Source: Slackia equolifaciens (GTDB lineage Bacteria; Actinomycetota; Coriobacteriia; Coriobacteriales; Eggerthellaceae). Taken from it: a stretch of DNA of 64,000 bases. Made by a program: the position numbers and the translations under genes. Positions within the stretch are counted from its first letter, which is position 1. The number at the start of each line of letters is the position of its first letter. The notes under the pieces are model-generated. The model saw only the letters and a program-made list of their open reading frames with translations, did not search any database and had not been told where the DNA came from. Below, one piece after another: positions 8,427 through 17,710 of this stretch. The stretch spans positions 1 through 64,000 of the forward strand of contig NZ_QIBX01000018.1 in NCBI RefSeq assembly GCF_003725995.1. Reading direction: 5' to 3'.

Positions 8427-9116
8427 CTACCGCCTTTTCGCACCGCGGCGCTTTGCGGCGAACTTCGCGCCCACCTTTCCCGCCGCGGAAGCGCCCCGCG
8501 CTGCGGCGGCGATGCCCTTTGCGGCGATGCCGACGCCCTTCGTGGCGACAACCGCCGCTTTGCCCGCTACCATGGGAGCAGCCTGCGCTGCGCGCTCTGC
8601 GAGGTCGGGCCCCTCCATAATCGCCTTGTCCACGGCCTTCGCGGCCTGCTCCTTGGTCACTTCCGCCATCTTATCGGCGGCGGCATCCAGCTTTGCTTCG
8701 GCGGCGGTTGCCTCGCGTCCGGTCATCGTGCGATGGCCTTTGCTCGCCATGGCGACCCCTCCCACGATGGCGACGGCGCCCGGCCCCGGCAACACCAGCA
8801 TGGGAACACCCGCCGCGGCAAGTGCCGCGCCGCCCGCCATCTGAGCGGCTCCTTTAGCGCGGTCGGAAGCCGAAACCCCGCCGCGTTCCTGGTCCTTCTC
8901 ACCCGTCGCGTTCGCCACGGGATCATCGCGCTGCGCCAACGACGGATCCGCCGACATCGACACCCGGCCAGTCACCGCGCTTTCCCGCGCGGCAGGATTA
9001 TCGTTTTGCGCGATAGGGGCCTCATCCTGAACGGCGGAGGTCGCCCGGACGGCTCGACCGGATGCGCCCGCATTTTCTTGAGCAATTGGATTGGGGTGCT
9101 GCAGCGTATCGCTCAT
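8427..9116 (-). CDS. Ala/Lys-rich basic protein of unknown function
   Basis: 229-residue low-complexity protein. The N-terminal third is polar (Asn/Asp/Ala); the centre has a Gly/Ala hydrophobic segment (GGAALAAAGVPMLVLPG, then IVGGVAMASKG) that could insert in a membrane or form a glycine zipper. The C-terminal half alternates Ala-rich helix with Lys and ends in a strongly basic tail (KFAAKRRGAKRR). The ATG at 9116 has GGGAGG five bases upstream. The tail suggests nucleic-acid or polyanion binding like histone H1-type proteins, but I recognise no family. Confidence 0.6.
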   Translation of the reverse strand: MSDTLQHPNPIAQENAGASGRAVRATSAVQDEAPIAQNDNPAARESAVTGRVSMSADPSLAQRDDPVANATGEKDQERGGVSASDRAKGAAQMAGGAALAAAGVPMLVLPGPGAVAIVGGVAMASKGHRTMTGREATAAEAKLDAAADKMAEVTKEQAAKAVDKAIMEGPDLAERAAQAAPMVAGKAAVVATKGVGIAAKGIAAAARGASAAGKVGAKFAAKRRGAKRR

Positions 9117-9243
9117 GGTGGCCTCCCGCTTCATCAGTACCGATGCATTCCACCGTACCAAAACCGCCGGCTGCCCACCATATATTCGACGGACTTGTGG
9201 CGCAAGCGTCGCCGTAGCACCCCGCAAAGGCGCATCGCGACGC

Positions 9244-10122
9244 CTAGTACAGCGTGCCGCCGCCGAGCTGCTGCTTTTTCACCAACTCGCCCAGCATCCA
9301 TCCCACCACGTTGGAATCGAAGTGGTCGAAGATGCGCGGGAACGCCGGATCTTCCAGCGTGGCGAACTGCTCCATGTCCTCATCGGCGAGAGCGAAGTCG
9401 AACACATCGAAGTTCTGCCCCATGCGGTCGCGATGCGTGGATTTGGGAATGACCACCACGCCCTTCTGCATGAGCGCACGCAGCGCCACCTGCGCGGGCG
9501 TCTTGCCGTACTTCTGCCCGATGCCGGCAAGCACCTCGTTGGTGAAGATGCCGTTTTGCCCCTCGGCGAACGGCCCCCACGCCTCATGCGCCACGCCGAA
9601 CTGCTGCATCACGGCATGCGCCTCGTCCTGCTGACGGAACGGATGCGTCTCAATCTGGTTCACCGCGGGTACCACTTCTGCCAGGTTGCACACGTCCACG
9701 AGGCGCTCCGGGTAGAAGTTGGACAGACCGATCGCGCGCAGCTTGCCCGCCTTGTACGCATCCTCCATCGCGCGGTATGCGCCAGGGTAGTCGCCCATGG
9801 CTTGGTGGAGCAGCATGAGGTCGATGTGGTCGGTGCCCAGTTTCTCCAGGCTCTCGTCGATCGACGCCGCCGCGCGCTCGTAGTTCATATTCGAAACCCA
9901 GATCTTGCTGGTGATGAAAATCTCGTCGCGCGGGATGCCGCTTTTCGCCACGGCCGCGCCCACGCCCTCTTCGTTTCCGTACGCCTGCGCTGTGTCGATC
10001 AGGCGGTACCCGACCTCAAGCGCCTCGCTCACGCAACGCTCGGTTTCGTCGGGCGGCGTTTGGAACACGCCGTACCCGAGCATGGGCATTTCCACGCCGT
10101 TGTTCAAAGTGATGTATTCCAT
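9244..10122 (-). CDS. Aldo/keto reductase
   Basis: 292-residue NADPH-dependent (alpha/beta)8 reductase. The catalytic tetrad is intact: Asp43 and Tyr48 (LIDTAQAYGNE), Lys73 (ITSKIW), His106 (LMLLHQ). GLSNFYPERL and IPKSTHRDRM cofactor motifs follow. It is the second of two tandem AKR genes, 21 bases after the first; both lie divergent to a LysR gene. Physiological substrate unknown; the family reduces aldehydes such as methylglyoxal and 2,5-diketogluconate. Confidence 0.9.
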   Translation of the reverse strand: MEYITLNNGVEMPMLGYGVFQTPPDETERCVSEALEVGYRLIDTAQAYGNEEGVGAAVAKSGIPRDEIFITSKIWVSNMNYERAAASIDESLEKLGTDHIDLMLLHQAMGDYPGAYRAMEDAYKAGKLRAIGLSNFYPERLVDVCNLAEVVPAVNQIETHPFRQQDEAHAVMQQFGVAHEAWGPFAEGQNGIFTNEVLAGIGQKYGKTPAQVALRALMQKGVVVIPKSTHRDRMGQNFDVFDFALADEDMEQFATLEDPAFPRIFDHFDSNVVGWMLGELVKKQQLGGGTLY

Positions 10123-10143
10123 GATGGTTCCTTTCGATAGTCC

Positions 10144-10992
10144 TTACGCCTGCTTGGAGTAATCGTTGTGCGCAAGCACGAACGCGGGCGGCTCCTCGGA
10201 CACGGTGTAATAGGCCTTTTGCGGCAGGCGGTTGATCTGAGCCATTTCGTCGTCGGTCAGCTCAAAGTCGAAGACGTCCAGGTTGTCGGCCATATGAGCG
10301 GGGTTGAGCGTCTTGGGGAACACCACGTTTTGCTCCTGCAAGTGCCAACGTAAAATGATCTGTGCGGCGGTTTTGCCGTACTTCTCGGCCAACTTGGCAA
10401 ACACCGGCTCGGAGAGCAGCGCTTTGTCGCCATGCCCCAGCGGGTACCAGCCCTCAAACACGATGTCCTGGTCAGCGAGCTGCCTCTTCAGCTCATGCTG
10501 GTTCCAGTAGGGGTTGATTTCAACCTGCAGCACGGCAGGCTTGATGGTGGCGACATCAAGAATCTGCTGAATTTTGTGCATGGGGAAGTTGGACAGGCCG
10601 ATCGACTTCACCTTGCCGGCGGCCACCGCCTCCTCCATGGCCTTCCAGCCGCTCACGTAGTCGCCGTAGGGCTGGTGGAACAGCAGAAGGTCAAGGTAGT
10701 CAAGGCCAAGGCGCTCGAGCGTGGCGTCGATGTCGGGCCCGCACTGCTCATAGGGGTAGCTCTGCGGGAACAGCTTGCTGGTGATGAACAGCTCCTCGCG
10801 CGGGATGCCGCTCTCGCGCACGGCTTCGCCCACGGCTACCTCGTTGAAATAGGCGTTTGCCGTATCGATGTGACGATACCCCGCCTCAAACGCCTGCGGC
10901 AGATGCTCGCGAACCTCCTTGGAGGTCATCATGAACACGCCGTAGCCCACCGAGGGAATCTCAAGGCCGTTGTTCATTGTAAAGTTTTGCAT
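10144..10992 (-). CDS. Aldo/keto reductase
   Basis: 282-residue AKR with the same tetrad positions as its neighbour (Asp43, Tyr48, Lys73, His106) and cofactor motif FPKTLNPAHM. The pair looks like an old tandem duplication. It is first in the minus-strand pair and faces the lysR gene across a roughly 130-base intergenic region, so LysR control is likely. Confidence 0.9.
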   Translation of the reverse strand: MQNFTMNNGLEIPSVGYGVFMMTSKEVREHLPQAFEAGYRHIDTANAYFNEVAVGEAVRESGIPREELFITSKLFPQSYPYEQCGPDIDATLERLGLDYLDLLLFHQPYGDYVSGWKAMEEAVAAGKVKSIGLSNFPMHKIQQILDVATIKPAVLQVEINPYWNQHELKRQLADQDIVFEGWYPLGHGDKALLSEPVFAKLAEKYGKTAAQIILRWHLQEQNVVFPKTLNPAHMADNLDVFDFELTDDEMAQINRLPQKAYYTVSEEPPAFVLAHNDYSKQA

Positions 10993-11027
10993 AACTCCTT
11001 CTTTCTCTTTGCTTTCTTACAAGACGA

Positions 11028-11057
11028 TTGTTGCATTTCAAGAGAAAGAAGTACAAT
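11028..11057 (+). promoter_or_regulatory. Candidate lysR promoter
   Basis: TTGTTG at 11028-11033 and TACAAT at 11052-11057 are separated by 18 bases. This fits a sigma-A-type promoter reading into lysR. Confidence 0.45.
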
Positions 11058-11073
11058 GCTCTTTGGTATTTTG

Positions 11074-11094
11074 CTTATGCGTATCGTGCATAAG
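11074..11094. promoter_or_regulatory. Inverted repeat in the AKR/lysR intergenic region
   Basis: CTTATGC-N7-GCATAAG is a perfect 7-bp inverted repeat. It contains the T-N11-A pattern typical of LysR binding sites and sits between the divergent genes, 29 bases before the lysR start and just downstream of its likely promoter. Confidence 0.55.
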
Positions 11095-11122
11095 AGATTC
11101 ACACACTCACGGAAGGACGCGT

Positions 11123-11974
11123 ATGAATTTCGAGCAGCTTCGCCAGCTTGACGCCGTGGCGCGCCTTGGCACCATAAGCGCGGCGGCCACCAGGCTGCGC
11201 ATATCCCAGCCCGCGCTCAGCCGTTCCCTCGCACGCCTCGAGTCGGAGCTTGGGGCGCAGCTGCTCGACCGCAGGGGCAAGAGCGTGGCCATGAGCGCGG
11301 CGGGCGAGGCGGCGCTCGAATATGCGCGTGCCATACTGCACGAGGAGCGGCTGATGCGCATGGCCGTCGACGAGGCGGTGCACCGCGCGAGCACGCTCGT
11401 GGTGGGCACGGTGGCGCCCGCTCCGCTGTGGCGGTTGACTGCGCTCATCGCGGAGCGATTCCCCGACAGGCTGCTCTCCTCGCGCACCATGGCGCAGCAG
11501 GACGTGGAGCGCGAAGTTATGGATCATGAAATCGACCTGGGAATATCGTTCAAGCCGCTCACCTATCCCGCCGTGCGATGCTGCCACCTCATGGATGAGC
11601 GCCTCTCAGTTTCGCTGCCCTGCGGCCACCCCCTCGCCGAACGCGCGAAGCTCACCTTCGCCGACCTTCAGAACGAGACGTTCCTGCTGTACAACAACAT
11701 AGGATTCTGGCGCGGCCTGACAGACGAGCACCTGCCGCACGCCACTTTCATCGTGCAGGAGGATTACGCGGTGTTCCAGCAGCTCGTCCACACCTCCCCT
11801 GCGCTCACCTTCATAACCGACGCCGCCTACCTTGCCGCCGACATGCCCAACCGCGTGACGGTGCCGCTCGACGAGCCGGACGCCTGCGCACACTTCTACC
11901 TGCTTGCCAGCGCATCTGGATCCCGGCAGGCCGCCGAAATATTCGATTGGGTCCAAGCCCAAACGAGGCAATGA
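11123..11974 (+). CDS. LysR-family transcriptional regulator
   Basis: 283-residue regulator: winged HTH at residues 1-60 (MNFEQLRQLDAVARLGTISA, then SQPALSRSLARLE) and a periplasmic-binding-like effector domain. The ATG at 11123 follows GGAAGGA by 7 bases. It is divergent from two aldo/keto reductase genes, its probable targets, with a LysR-type palindrome between them. Effector unknown. Confidence 0.88.
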   Translation: MNFEQLRQLDAVARLGTISAAATRLRISQPALSRSLARLESELGAQLLDRRGKSVAMSAAGEAALEYARAILHEERLMRMAVDEAVHRASTLVVGTVAPAPLWRLTALIAERFPDRLLSSRTMAQQDVEREVMDHEIDLGISFKPLTYPAVRCCHLMDERLSVSLPCGHPLAERAKLTFADLQNETFLLYNNIGFWRGLTDEHLPHATFIVQEDYAVFQQLVHTSPALTFITDAAYLAADMPNRVTVPLDEPDACAHFYLLASASGSRQAAEIFDWVQAQTRQ

Positions 11975-12021
11975 CGCAAGCATCGGGCATCGATGCGACG
12001 GTCGCCGCAAACCGCAGCGCG

Positions 12022-12477
12022 CTACGGCAATTCGCGCGAAAGAGGGCGATCGGCGGGTTGTTCCGCGTTGAACTCTTTGGCCAGATCGGCCACGGTCACC
12101 CCGTCGACGTAGCGCTCCACGGCGCGATTGAGACCCGCCCAGAAGCCCACCGTAGTGCAGTGCCCCTCGCGCGGGCAGAATCCGCCTTCCTCAAGAGCCA
12201 TGCAGCTCACGGCCGAAGTCGACCCCTCGACGGCACGCAGCACATCGCCCGCGCTGATTCTTTCTGCAGGAACCGCCAGCTCGTAGCCGCCGCCCTTCCC
12301 GCGCAGGCTTTTCAGAATTCCGGCCCGCGCAAGGGGCCGCGCCAGCTGCTCGAGATATTTGAGCGAAATCTCCTCATCAGTCGCCACCGTGCGCAATGAC
12401 ACGGGTCCCTGTCCCCCGCTGCCCGCGATGCGCGTCACAAGGCGCAGCGCATATCGCCCCTTCGTCGAAACCAGCAT
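12022..12477 (-). CDS. Rrf2-family Fe-S sensing regulator (IscR/SufR-like)
   Basis: 151-residue Rrf2 protein with an N-terminal winged HTH (MLVSTKGRYALRLV, SLKYLEQLARPL) and three clustered cysteines, Cys92, Cys101 and Cys107, the IscR-like arrangement for ligating an iron-sulfur cluster. It is divergent from the suf operon, so it probably senses cluster status and regulates suf. The 220-base gap between them contains an AT-rich promoter region. Confidence 0.87.
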   Translation of the reverse strand: MLVSTKGRYALRLVTRIAGSGGQGPVSLRTVATDEEISLKYLEQLARPLARAGILKSLRGKGGGYELAVPAERISAGDVLRAVEGSTSAVSCMALEEGGFCPREGHCTTVGFWAGLNRAVERYVDGVTVADLAKEFNAEQPADRPLSRELP

Positions 12478-12560
12478 GTTCCACCTGGCCCTTCATCGTC
12501 TTCCGTCCCGCCACGCCGCGCATCGCTGACGCCTTCATCCAGAACAATTCTACCGAATTA

Positions 12561-12643
12561 TCTAAAGTATAGTGATTTACTAGGATTTAGTCTTGACCTT
12601 TCAATCAAACTCTGCAATTTTATTCCTAGTTTCTTACTATGAT
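12561..12643. promoter_or_regulatory. AT-rich divergent promoter region of rrf2 and suf
   Basis: This AT-rich island lies within GC-rich DNA. It holds ACTAGGATTTAGT (12579-12591, ACTA/TAGT half-sites) and a -35-like TTGACC at 12593-12598, with TTTTAT or TATGAT as possible -10 elements. The ACTA/TAGT half-sites may bind the Rrf2 protein. Exact promoter spacing is uncertain. Confidence 0.4.
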
Positions 12644-12697
12644 TTAAAAACGCTGCGGCGGATAGCCGATGGCGCCGCAGCAAGAAAGGCAGGGGCC

Positions 12698-13645
12698 ATG
12701 CATTCCATTGAAACTCCGGGCACCGCAGCAATCGCCGCAAAGCCCATCGAAACCCCCGGCGCTGCGCAGGCATACACCTCCCTCGCCAGCCCCGGCGCCC
12801 AGAATACCGCGCTGCTCGACGTGCGCAACCTGGCCGCATCGGCGGACGACATGCAAATCCTGCACGGCGTGAGCCTGTCTATAGGCAAAGGCGAGACGCA
12901 CGTTCTCATGGGACCCAACGGCGCAGGCAAGTCGACCCTGGGACGTTTGATCATGGGCGACCCCTCATACGAGCAAACCGCCGGATCCATCCTCTTCGAC
13001 GGCTCCGACATATCGGAGCTCTCCCCCGACAAGCGCTCGCGAGCCGGACTGTTCCTTTCCTTCCAGGCGCCCGTGGAAATTCCCGGCGTGCCGCTTTTGA
13101 GCTTCTTGCGCGCAGCGGCGTCGGGCCGTTTTGGCCAGGGGCTGCGCGGCAGGAAGCTGAGAGCGAGAATCGAAGAGCTGTGCGACGAGCTCGACATGGA
13201 TCCGGCATATCTCGACCGCGAGCTGGGCGTGGGCTTTTCCGGCGGCGAGAAGAAGAAGCTTGAGATGCTGCAGCTGCTCCTGCTTGCGCCCAAGCTTGCC
13301 ATCCTCGACGAGACCGACTCGGGTCTTGACGTGGATGCGCTGGGCGTGGTGAGCCGCGGTATAGACGCCTACCGCGAATCCTGCGACGGGTCGCTTCTCA
13401 TCATCACCCACAACACGCGCATCCTTGAGCATCTGAAGGTCGATCGCGTGCACGTGATGGTGGACGGCCGCATCGCCGCCGAGGGCGATGCATCGCTCAT
13501 ACCTTGGATTGATCGCAACGGCTTCGAAAGCTTTGAGAACGCCTCCTTAAGCGACCCCTGCTGTCAAGCGGGTGACGACATCAACGCGTGCCCCGCACGA
13601 ACTCCCTCGGCTTCCGCCAGCTCCCTCCCCGCCGAAACGCGCTAG
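12698..13645 (+). CDS. sufC: Fe-S assembly ATPase SufC
   Basis: 315-residue ABC-type ATPase that powers the SufBCD scaffold. Walker A GPNGAGKS is at about residues 72-79, the signature FSGGEKKKLEML follows, and Walker B is LAILDETDSGLD with the SufC-typical ETDSGLD. It is longer than the usual 250 residues, with about 40 extra at the N-terminus and a Ser/Pro/Ala-rich tail. The ATG at 12698 follows AAGGCAGGGG. It is first gene of the suf operon; its stop overlaps the sufB ribosome-binding site. Confidence 0.93.
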   Translation: MHSIETPGTAAIAAKPIETPGAAQAYTSLASPGAQNTALLDVRNLAASADDMQILHGVSLSIGKGETHVLMGPNGAGKSTLGRLIMGDPSYEQTAGSILFDGSDISELSPDKRSRAGLFLSFQAPVEIPGVPLLSFLRAAASGRFGQGLRGRKLRARIEELCDELDMDPAYLDRELGVGFSGGEKKKLEMLQLLLLAPKLAILDETDSGLDVDALGVVSRGIDAYRESCDGSLLIITHNTRILEHLKVDRVHVMVDGRIAAEGDASLIPWIDRNGFESFENASLSDPCCQAGDDINACPARTPSASASSLPAETR

Positions 13646-13655
13646 GAGGTGCGCC

Positions 13656-15068
13656 ATGCCAAAGAAACGCTCTCAGGTAAACGACATCGATCGCAGCCTC
13701 TACGACATCCGCAACAGCGAGCAAGAAGCGGAGCGGCTCAGCGCCGGCCTAACGCCCCAGATCGTGCGCGAGATATCAAAGCGCAAGGACGAACCGCAGT
13801 GGATGCTCGATTTTCGCCTGAAATCGCTCGAAATATACCAGAGTATGCCCACCCCCTCCTGGGGGCCCGCGCTTGACGGGCTTGATATGGACAACATCGT
13901 CACCTACGTCAAGCCCAACACCAGCCAGCAATCGGACTGGGAATCGGTGCCCGACGACATCAAGAGCACATTCGAGCGTCTGGGCATCCCTGAGGCCGAA
14001 CGCAGCTATCTGGCAGGCGTGGGCGCCCAATACGACTCCGAGCTCGTCTACCACAACATGCAGGACACCGCCGCCAAGATGGGCATCGTCTATTCGGGCA
14101 TAGAGGAGGCTCTGCGCGAACCCCGATGGGAGGAGCTCATCCGGAGCAAGTTCATGACGCTCATCCCGCCCGCCGACCACAAGTTCGCCGCGCTCCACGG
14201 CGCGGTGTGGAGCGGAGGCTCGTTTGTCTACGTGCCCGCCGGCGTGAAACTAGACTTCCCGCTTCAGAGCTACTTTCGCCTGAACGCGCGCGGCGCCGGG
14301 CAGTTCGAGCACACGCTGATCATCGTAGAGGACGACGCCGACCTGCACTTCATCGAGGGCTGCTCCGCGCCCAAGTACAACGTCGCCAACCTGCACGCGG
14401 GCGCCGTGGAGCTCTTTGTGGGCAAGCGCGCGCACCTGCGCTACTCGACCATAGAGAACTGGTCGAAGAACATGTACAACCTCAACACCAAGCGCGCCCG
14501 CGTGGACGCCGAAGGCGAGATCGAATGGATCAGTGGCTCGTTTGGAAGCCATGTGGGCTACCTCTACCCCATGAGCGTACTCGCCGGGCGCCGCAGCCGT
14601 TCGAGCTTCACAGGCATCACGTTCGCCGGCGCAGGGCAGAACCTTGACACGGGATGCAAGGTGGTGCTTGCGGCGCCCGAAACGAGCGCAACCGTGGAGA
14701 CCAAAGGCATATCCAAGGGCGGCGGCGTGCAAACCTTCCGCAGCTCGGTGGTGGCCACGCCCGCGGCACGGGATTCGACGGTGAGCGTGAGCTGTCAGTC
14801 GCTCATGCTTGACGACATCAGCCGTTCGGACACCATCCCCGCCATGGACATACGCGCCAAAAACGTTGACATAGGCCACGAGGCCACCATTGGACGCATC
14901 GGAGATGACAAGGTGTTCTATCTGATGAGCCGGGGGGTCTCGGAGGAAGAGGCGCGCACTATGATCGTGAACGGGTTTGCGGAGCCGGTATCCAAAGAGC
15001 TTCCGTTGGAATACGCCGTGGAAATGAACAACCTGATCAAGCTCGAGATGGAAGGGGCGATCGGATAA
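13656..15068 (+). CDS. sufB: Fe-S assembly scaffold SufB
   Basis: 470-residue SufB, the scaffold subunit that partners SufC and SufD in [Fe-S] assembly. The C-terminal beta-helix and the conserved ISRSDTIPAMDIRAKNVDIG and HEATIGRIGDDKVFYLMSRG segments are present, as is FIEGCSAP in the core. The ATG at 13656 follows AGGAGG (alternative upstream codons would overlap sufC). Its stop overlaps the sufD start. Confidence 0.95.
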   Translation: MPKKRSQVNDIDRSLYDIRNSEQEAERLSAGLTPQIVREISKRKDEPQWMLDFRLKSLEIYQSMPTPSWGPALDGLDMDNIVTYVKPNTSQQSDWESVPDDIKSTFERLGIPEAERSYLAGVGAQYDSELVYHNMQDTAAKMGIVYSGIEEALREPRWEELIRSKFMTLIPPADHKFAALHGAVWSGGSFVYVPAGVKLDFPLQSYFRLNARGAGQFEHTLIIVEDDADLHFIEGCSAPKYNVANLHAGAVELFVGKRAHLRYSTIENWSKNMYNLNTKRARVDAEGEIEWISGSFGSHVGYLYPMSVLAGRRSRSSFTGITFAGAGQNLDTGCKVVLAAPETSATVETKGISKGGGVQTFRSSVVATPAARDSTVSVSCQSLMLDDISRSDTIPAMDIRAKNVDIGHEATIGRIGDDKVFYLMSRGVSEEEARTMIVNGFAEPVSKELPLEYAVEMNNLIKLEMEGAIG

Positions 15069-16387
15069 TGATGCAGAACAGCTTTGCAGCCGGCGCCACC
15101 GCGCAGGAGGCCCCGAAAGCGATTACGGTGAACGCCATGCCCGCAGCCACCTGGGGATGGCTCAAGATGAACGATGCGGAGGCCGCCGTGCCCGCGCATC
15201 TCGCCTCCGCCCCCAACGCCGCACGCCTGGAGGTTGAGGTAAACGGGAAGACCGTCAACCCCACACGCGACGCTGACGCGTTCGAGCGCGCCCTGGATTC
15301 AGCTGCCGGACGTTATGCCCTTGCGCAAAGGCTGGGCGCCGGCGATGCGGCGCAGCAGCCCTCGCGGCAAAGCGCGACCCCCGAAAAGGAGCTGGACGCA
15401 ACGGCGCTTTCGTCCTACCAGAGCGGGGCGCTTGACCTGGAGCGCACGTATACACCCGCCCGCGCCTTCAAAACCGGCATGGGGCATGAGGGTTTTGGCT
15501 ACTTAAGCGAAGTATCCCGCGGCCCGCATCTGATAGCCGCGCCCGCGCACGCCTCCGTCTGCGCCACGCTGCACGTATGCGGCGCGCCCGGCGCTGCGGC
15601 GGTCGGCGCCGTTGACGTGGTGGCCTCCGAGGGGTCCAACGTGAGCATCACGATCGCTCTCGATTCGCCAGACGAGGGCGAAGGCATCGTGGGATCTGCG
15701 GTAAGGGTGCTCGCAGGAAAGGGCGCACGCGTGAGTATCGCCTGCATTCAGACGCTTGCAGACGGCTATACGGCGCTCGACGACACAGGGATGTTTTTGG
15801 CCGAAGGCGCCCAGGCAAGCGTACGCCACGACGTCCTTGGGGCAGGCGCGTCCTTCACGGGACTTTCCGCCGACCTGCGCGGAGACGAGTCGCGCGCAAC
15901 CGTGAACGTAAACTACCTGGGAGCACGCAGCCAAACGCGCGACTTCAACTACGAAATCACGCACCGAGGCCGCAACACCGAAAGCAACATCTCCGCCAAC
16001 GGCGTGCTCGCGGGCGAAAGCAAGAAGTGCCTCCGCGGCACCATCGACCTGACGCACGGGTGCAAAGGCAGCCAGGGAACCGAGCACGAAACGGTGCTTC
16101 TGGCCGACGAGCGCGTGCGCAACAAATCGGTTCCGGTGATCCTCTGCGACGAGGACGAAGTGGCCGGCAACCACGGGGCCACCATTGGCCACATACGCGC
16201 CGACCAGCTGCTCTACCTTACCTGCCGCGGCATTTCCGAAGATGCGGCCGAGGAGCTGTTCATTCGCGCCAAGCTGGAAGACGCAGCCATCGCGGCGCCC
16301 AGCCGCGCCGCGCGCGCCGGCATAGTGCGCCTGGGAAAGCGCATGTTCGACGACTTCGAAGAATCGCTCGGAGAGGAGATAGCATGA
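15068..16387 (+). CDS. sufD: Fe-S assembly protein SufD
   Basis: 439-residue SufD-like beta-helix protein with C-terminal motifs NHGATIGHIRADQLLYLTCRG and SEDAAEELFI. It forms the SufBC2D complex and is needed for iron acquisition. Translation is coupled at both ends: TAATG with sufB and ATGA with sufS. The N-terminal third is less conserved. Confidence 0.93.
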   Translation: MMQNSFAAGATAQEAPKAITVNAMPAATWGWLKMNDAEAAVPAHLASAPNAARLEVEVNGKTVNPTRDADAFERALDSAAGRYALAQRLGAGDAAQQPSRQSATPEKELDATALSSYQSGALDLERTYTPARAFKTGMGHEGFGYLSEVSRGPHLIAAPAHASVCATLHVCGAPGAAAVGAVDVVASEGSNVSITIALDSPDEGEGIVGSAVRVLAGKGARVSIACIQTLADGYTALDDTGMFLAEGAQASVRHDVLGAGASFTGLSADLRGDESRATVNVNYLGARSQTRDFNYEITHRGRNTESNISANGVLAGESKKCLRGTIDLTHGCKGSQGTEHETVLLADERVRNKSVPVILCDEDEVAGNHGATIGHIRADQLLYLTCRGISEDAAEELFIRAKLEDAAIAAPSRAARAGIVRLGKRMFDDFEESLGEEIA

Positions 16388-17697
16388 CCCGCCCGATGTC
16401 CGAGGCAACCATTGAGCGCATGGCAGCCGATGCGCTTGACATTGCAGCAAGCCCCTTCAAAAAAGACTTCCCCCTGTTGGCCGCAAATCCCAATCTCGCC
16501 TTTTTGGACAGCGCCGCCACCGCGCAGCGCCCGAAAAGCGTGCTCGATGCGCAACGCCGATTCTACGAGACGATGAACGCCAATCCCCTTCGTGGCCTGT
16601 ATTCCCTCTCGGTGGAAGCTACTAAGGCCATAGCCGACGTGCGCACAAGCATCGCCCGCCGCATTGGCGCGGTGGACGAAGCCGGGGCGCCGCACGCCGA
16701 CGAAGTGGTGTTCACGCGCAACGCCAGCGAATCGCTCAACCTTGTCGCCAAATGCTTCGCCCCCTGCGCGCTCAAGCCCGGCGACGAGGTTGCCATAACC
16801 ATCATGGAGCACCATTCAAACCTCATCCCTTGGCAGCAAGCATGCGCCCAGGCGGGCGCCAAGCTGGTGTATCTGCACCCCGACCATACCGACGGGGCAT
16901 GGAGAATCTCAGATGATGAGATTCGGGCCAAGGTGGGCCCGCGCACCAGAATCGTCGCCGTGGGTCATGTGTCCAACGTGCTGGGCGTTGAAAACCCCGT
17001 GCGTAAGCTAGCGCGCGCCGTGCACGCAAACGGCGGGTACCTGGTTGTGGACGGTGCCCAGTCAGTGCCCCACATGGCGGTGGACGTGCGCGAGTTAGGC
17101 GCCGACTTTTTCGTCTTTTCGGCGCATAAGGCATTCGGGCCCTTGGGAATAGGGGTGTTGTGGGGCCGCGGCGAGTTGCTTGAACGCATGCCTCCCCTGC
17201 TCACCGGCGGCGAGATGATAGATTCGGTGACCCAACAGGACGCCGTATGGGCTCCGGCGCCCGAGAAATTCGAGGCAGGCACGCAGGATGCGGCGGGGAT
17301 TTTTGCCACAGGAGCAGCGCTTGAGTATCTGAACGAAACCGTAGGGATACAGACGGCCGCCGCTCGCGAGGCGGCTCTCATGGCCTATGCAATGGAGCGG
17401 CTGCTCGCCCTGCCCGGGATAGATATTCTAGGGCCGCACGACCACCGCGCTCGCCACGGAGCCATCGCCTTCAACGTGCGCGGCGTGCACCCGCACGACG
17501 TCGCCAGCATCCTCGATGCGCGCGACGTATGCATCCGCGCCGGCCACCACTGCGCGCAGCCGCTGCTCGCCTGGATGGGCGCCGAGAACCTTGCCTGCTG
17601 CCGGGCGAGCATTGCTTTCTACAACGATAAGGCCGACATAGATGCCCTGATAGACGGGCTGGAATACGTCAAACAGCTGTTCGGCCGCGGCGAGTGA
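16384..17697 (+). CDS. sufS: Cysteine desulfurase SufS
   Basis: 437-residue PLP-dependent group II cysteine desulfurase that supplies sulfur to SufU/SufB. The PLP lysine is Lys249 in FSAHKAFGPLGIG, with His-His at EHHSNLIPW and Asp in DGAQSVPH. The catalytic Cys390 lies in RAGHHCAQPL. The ATG at 16384 overlaps the sufD stop (ATGA), with GGAGAGG upstream. Confidence 0.95.
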   Translation: MTRPMSEATIERMAADALDIAASPFKKDFPLLAANPNLAFLDSAATAQRPKSVLDAQRRFYETMNANPLRGLYSLSVEATKAIADVRTSIARRIGAVDEAGAPHADEVVFTRNASESLNLVAKCFAPCALKPGDEVAITIMEHHSNLIPWQQACAQAGAKLVYLHPDHTDGAWRISDDEIRAKVGPRTRIVAVGHVSNVLGVENPVRKLARAVHANGGYLVVDGAQSVPHMAVDVRELGADFFVFSAHKAFGPLGIGVLWGRGELLERMPPLLTGGEMIDSVTQQDAVWAPAPEKFEAGTQDAAGIFATGAALEYLNETVGIQTAAAREAALMAYAMERLLALPGIDILGPHDHRARHGAIAFNVRGVHPHDVASILDARDVCIRAGHHCAQPLLAWMGAENLACCRASIAFYNDKADIDALIDGLEYVKQLFGRGE

Positions 17698-17710
17698 CAA
17701 GGAGACAAAG

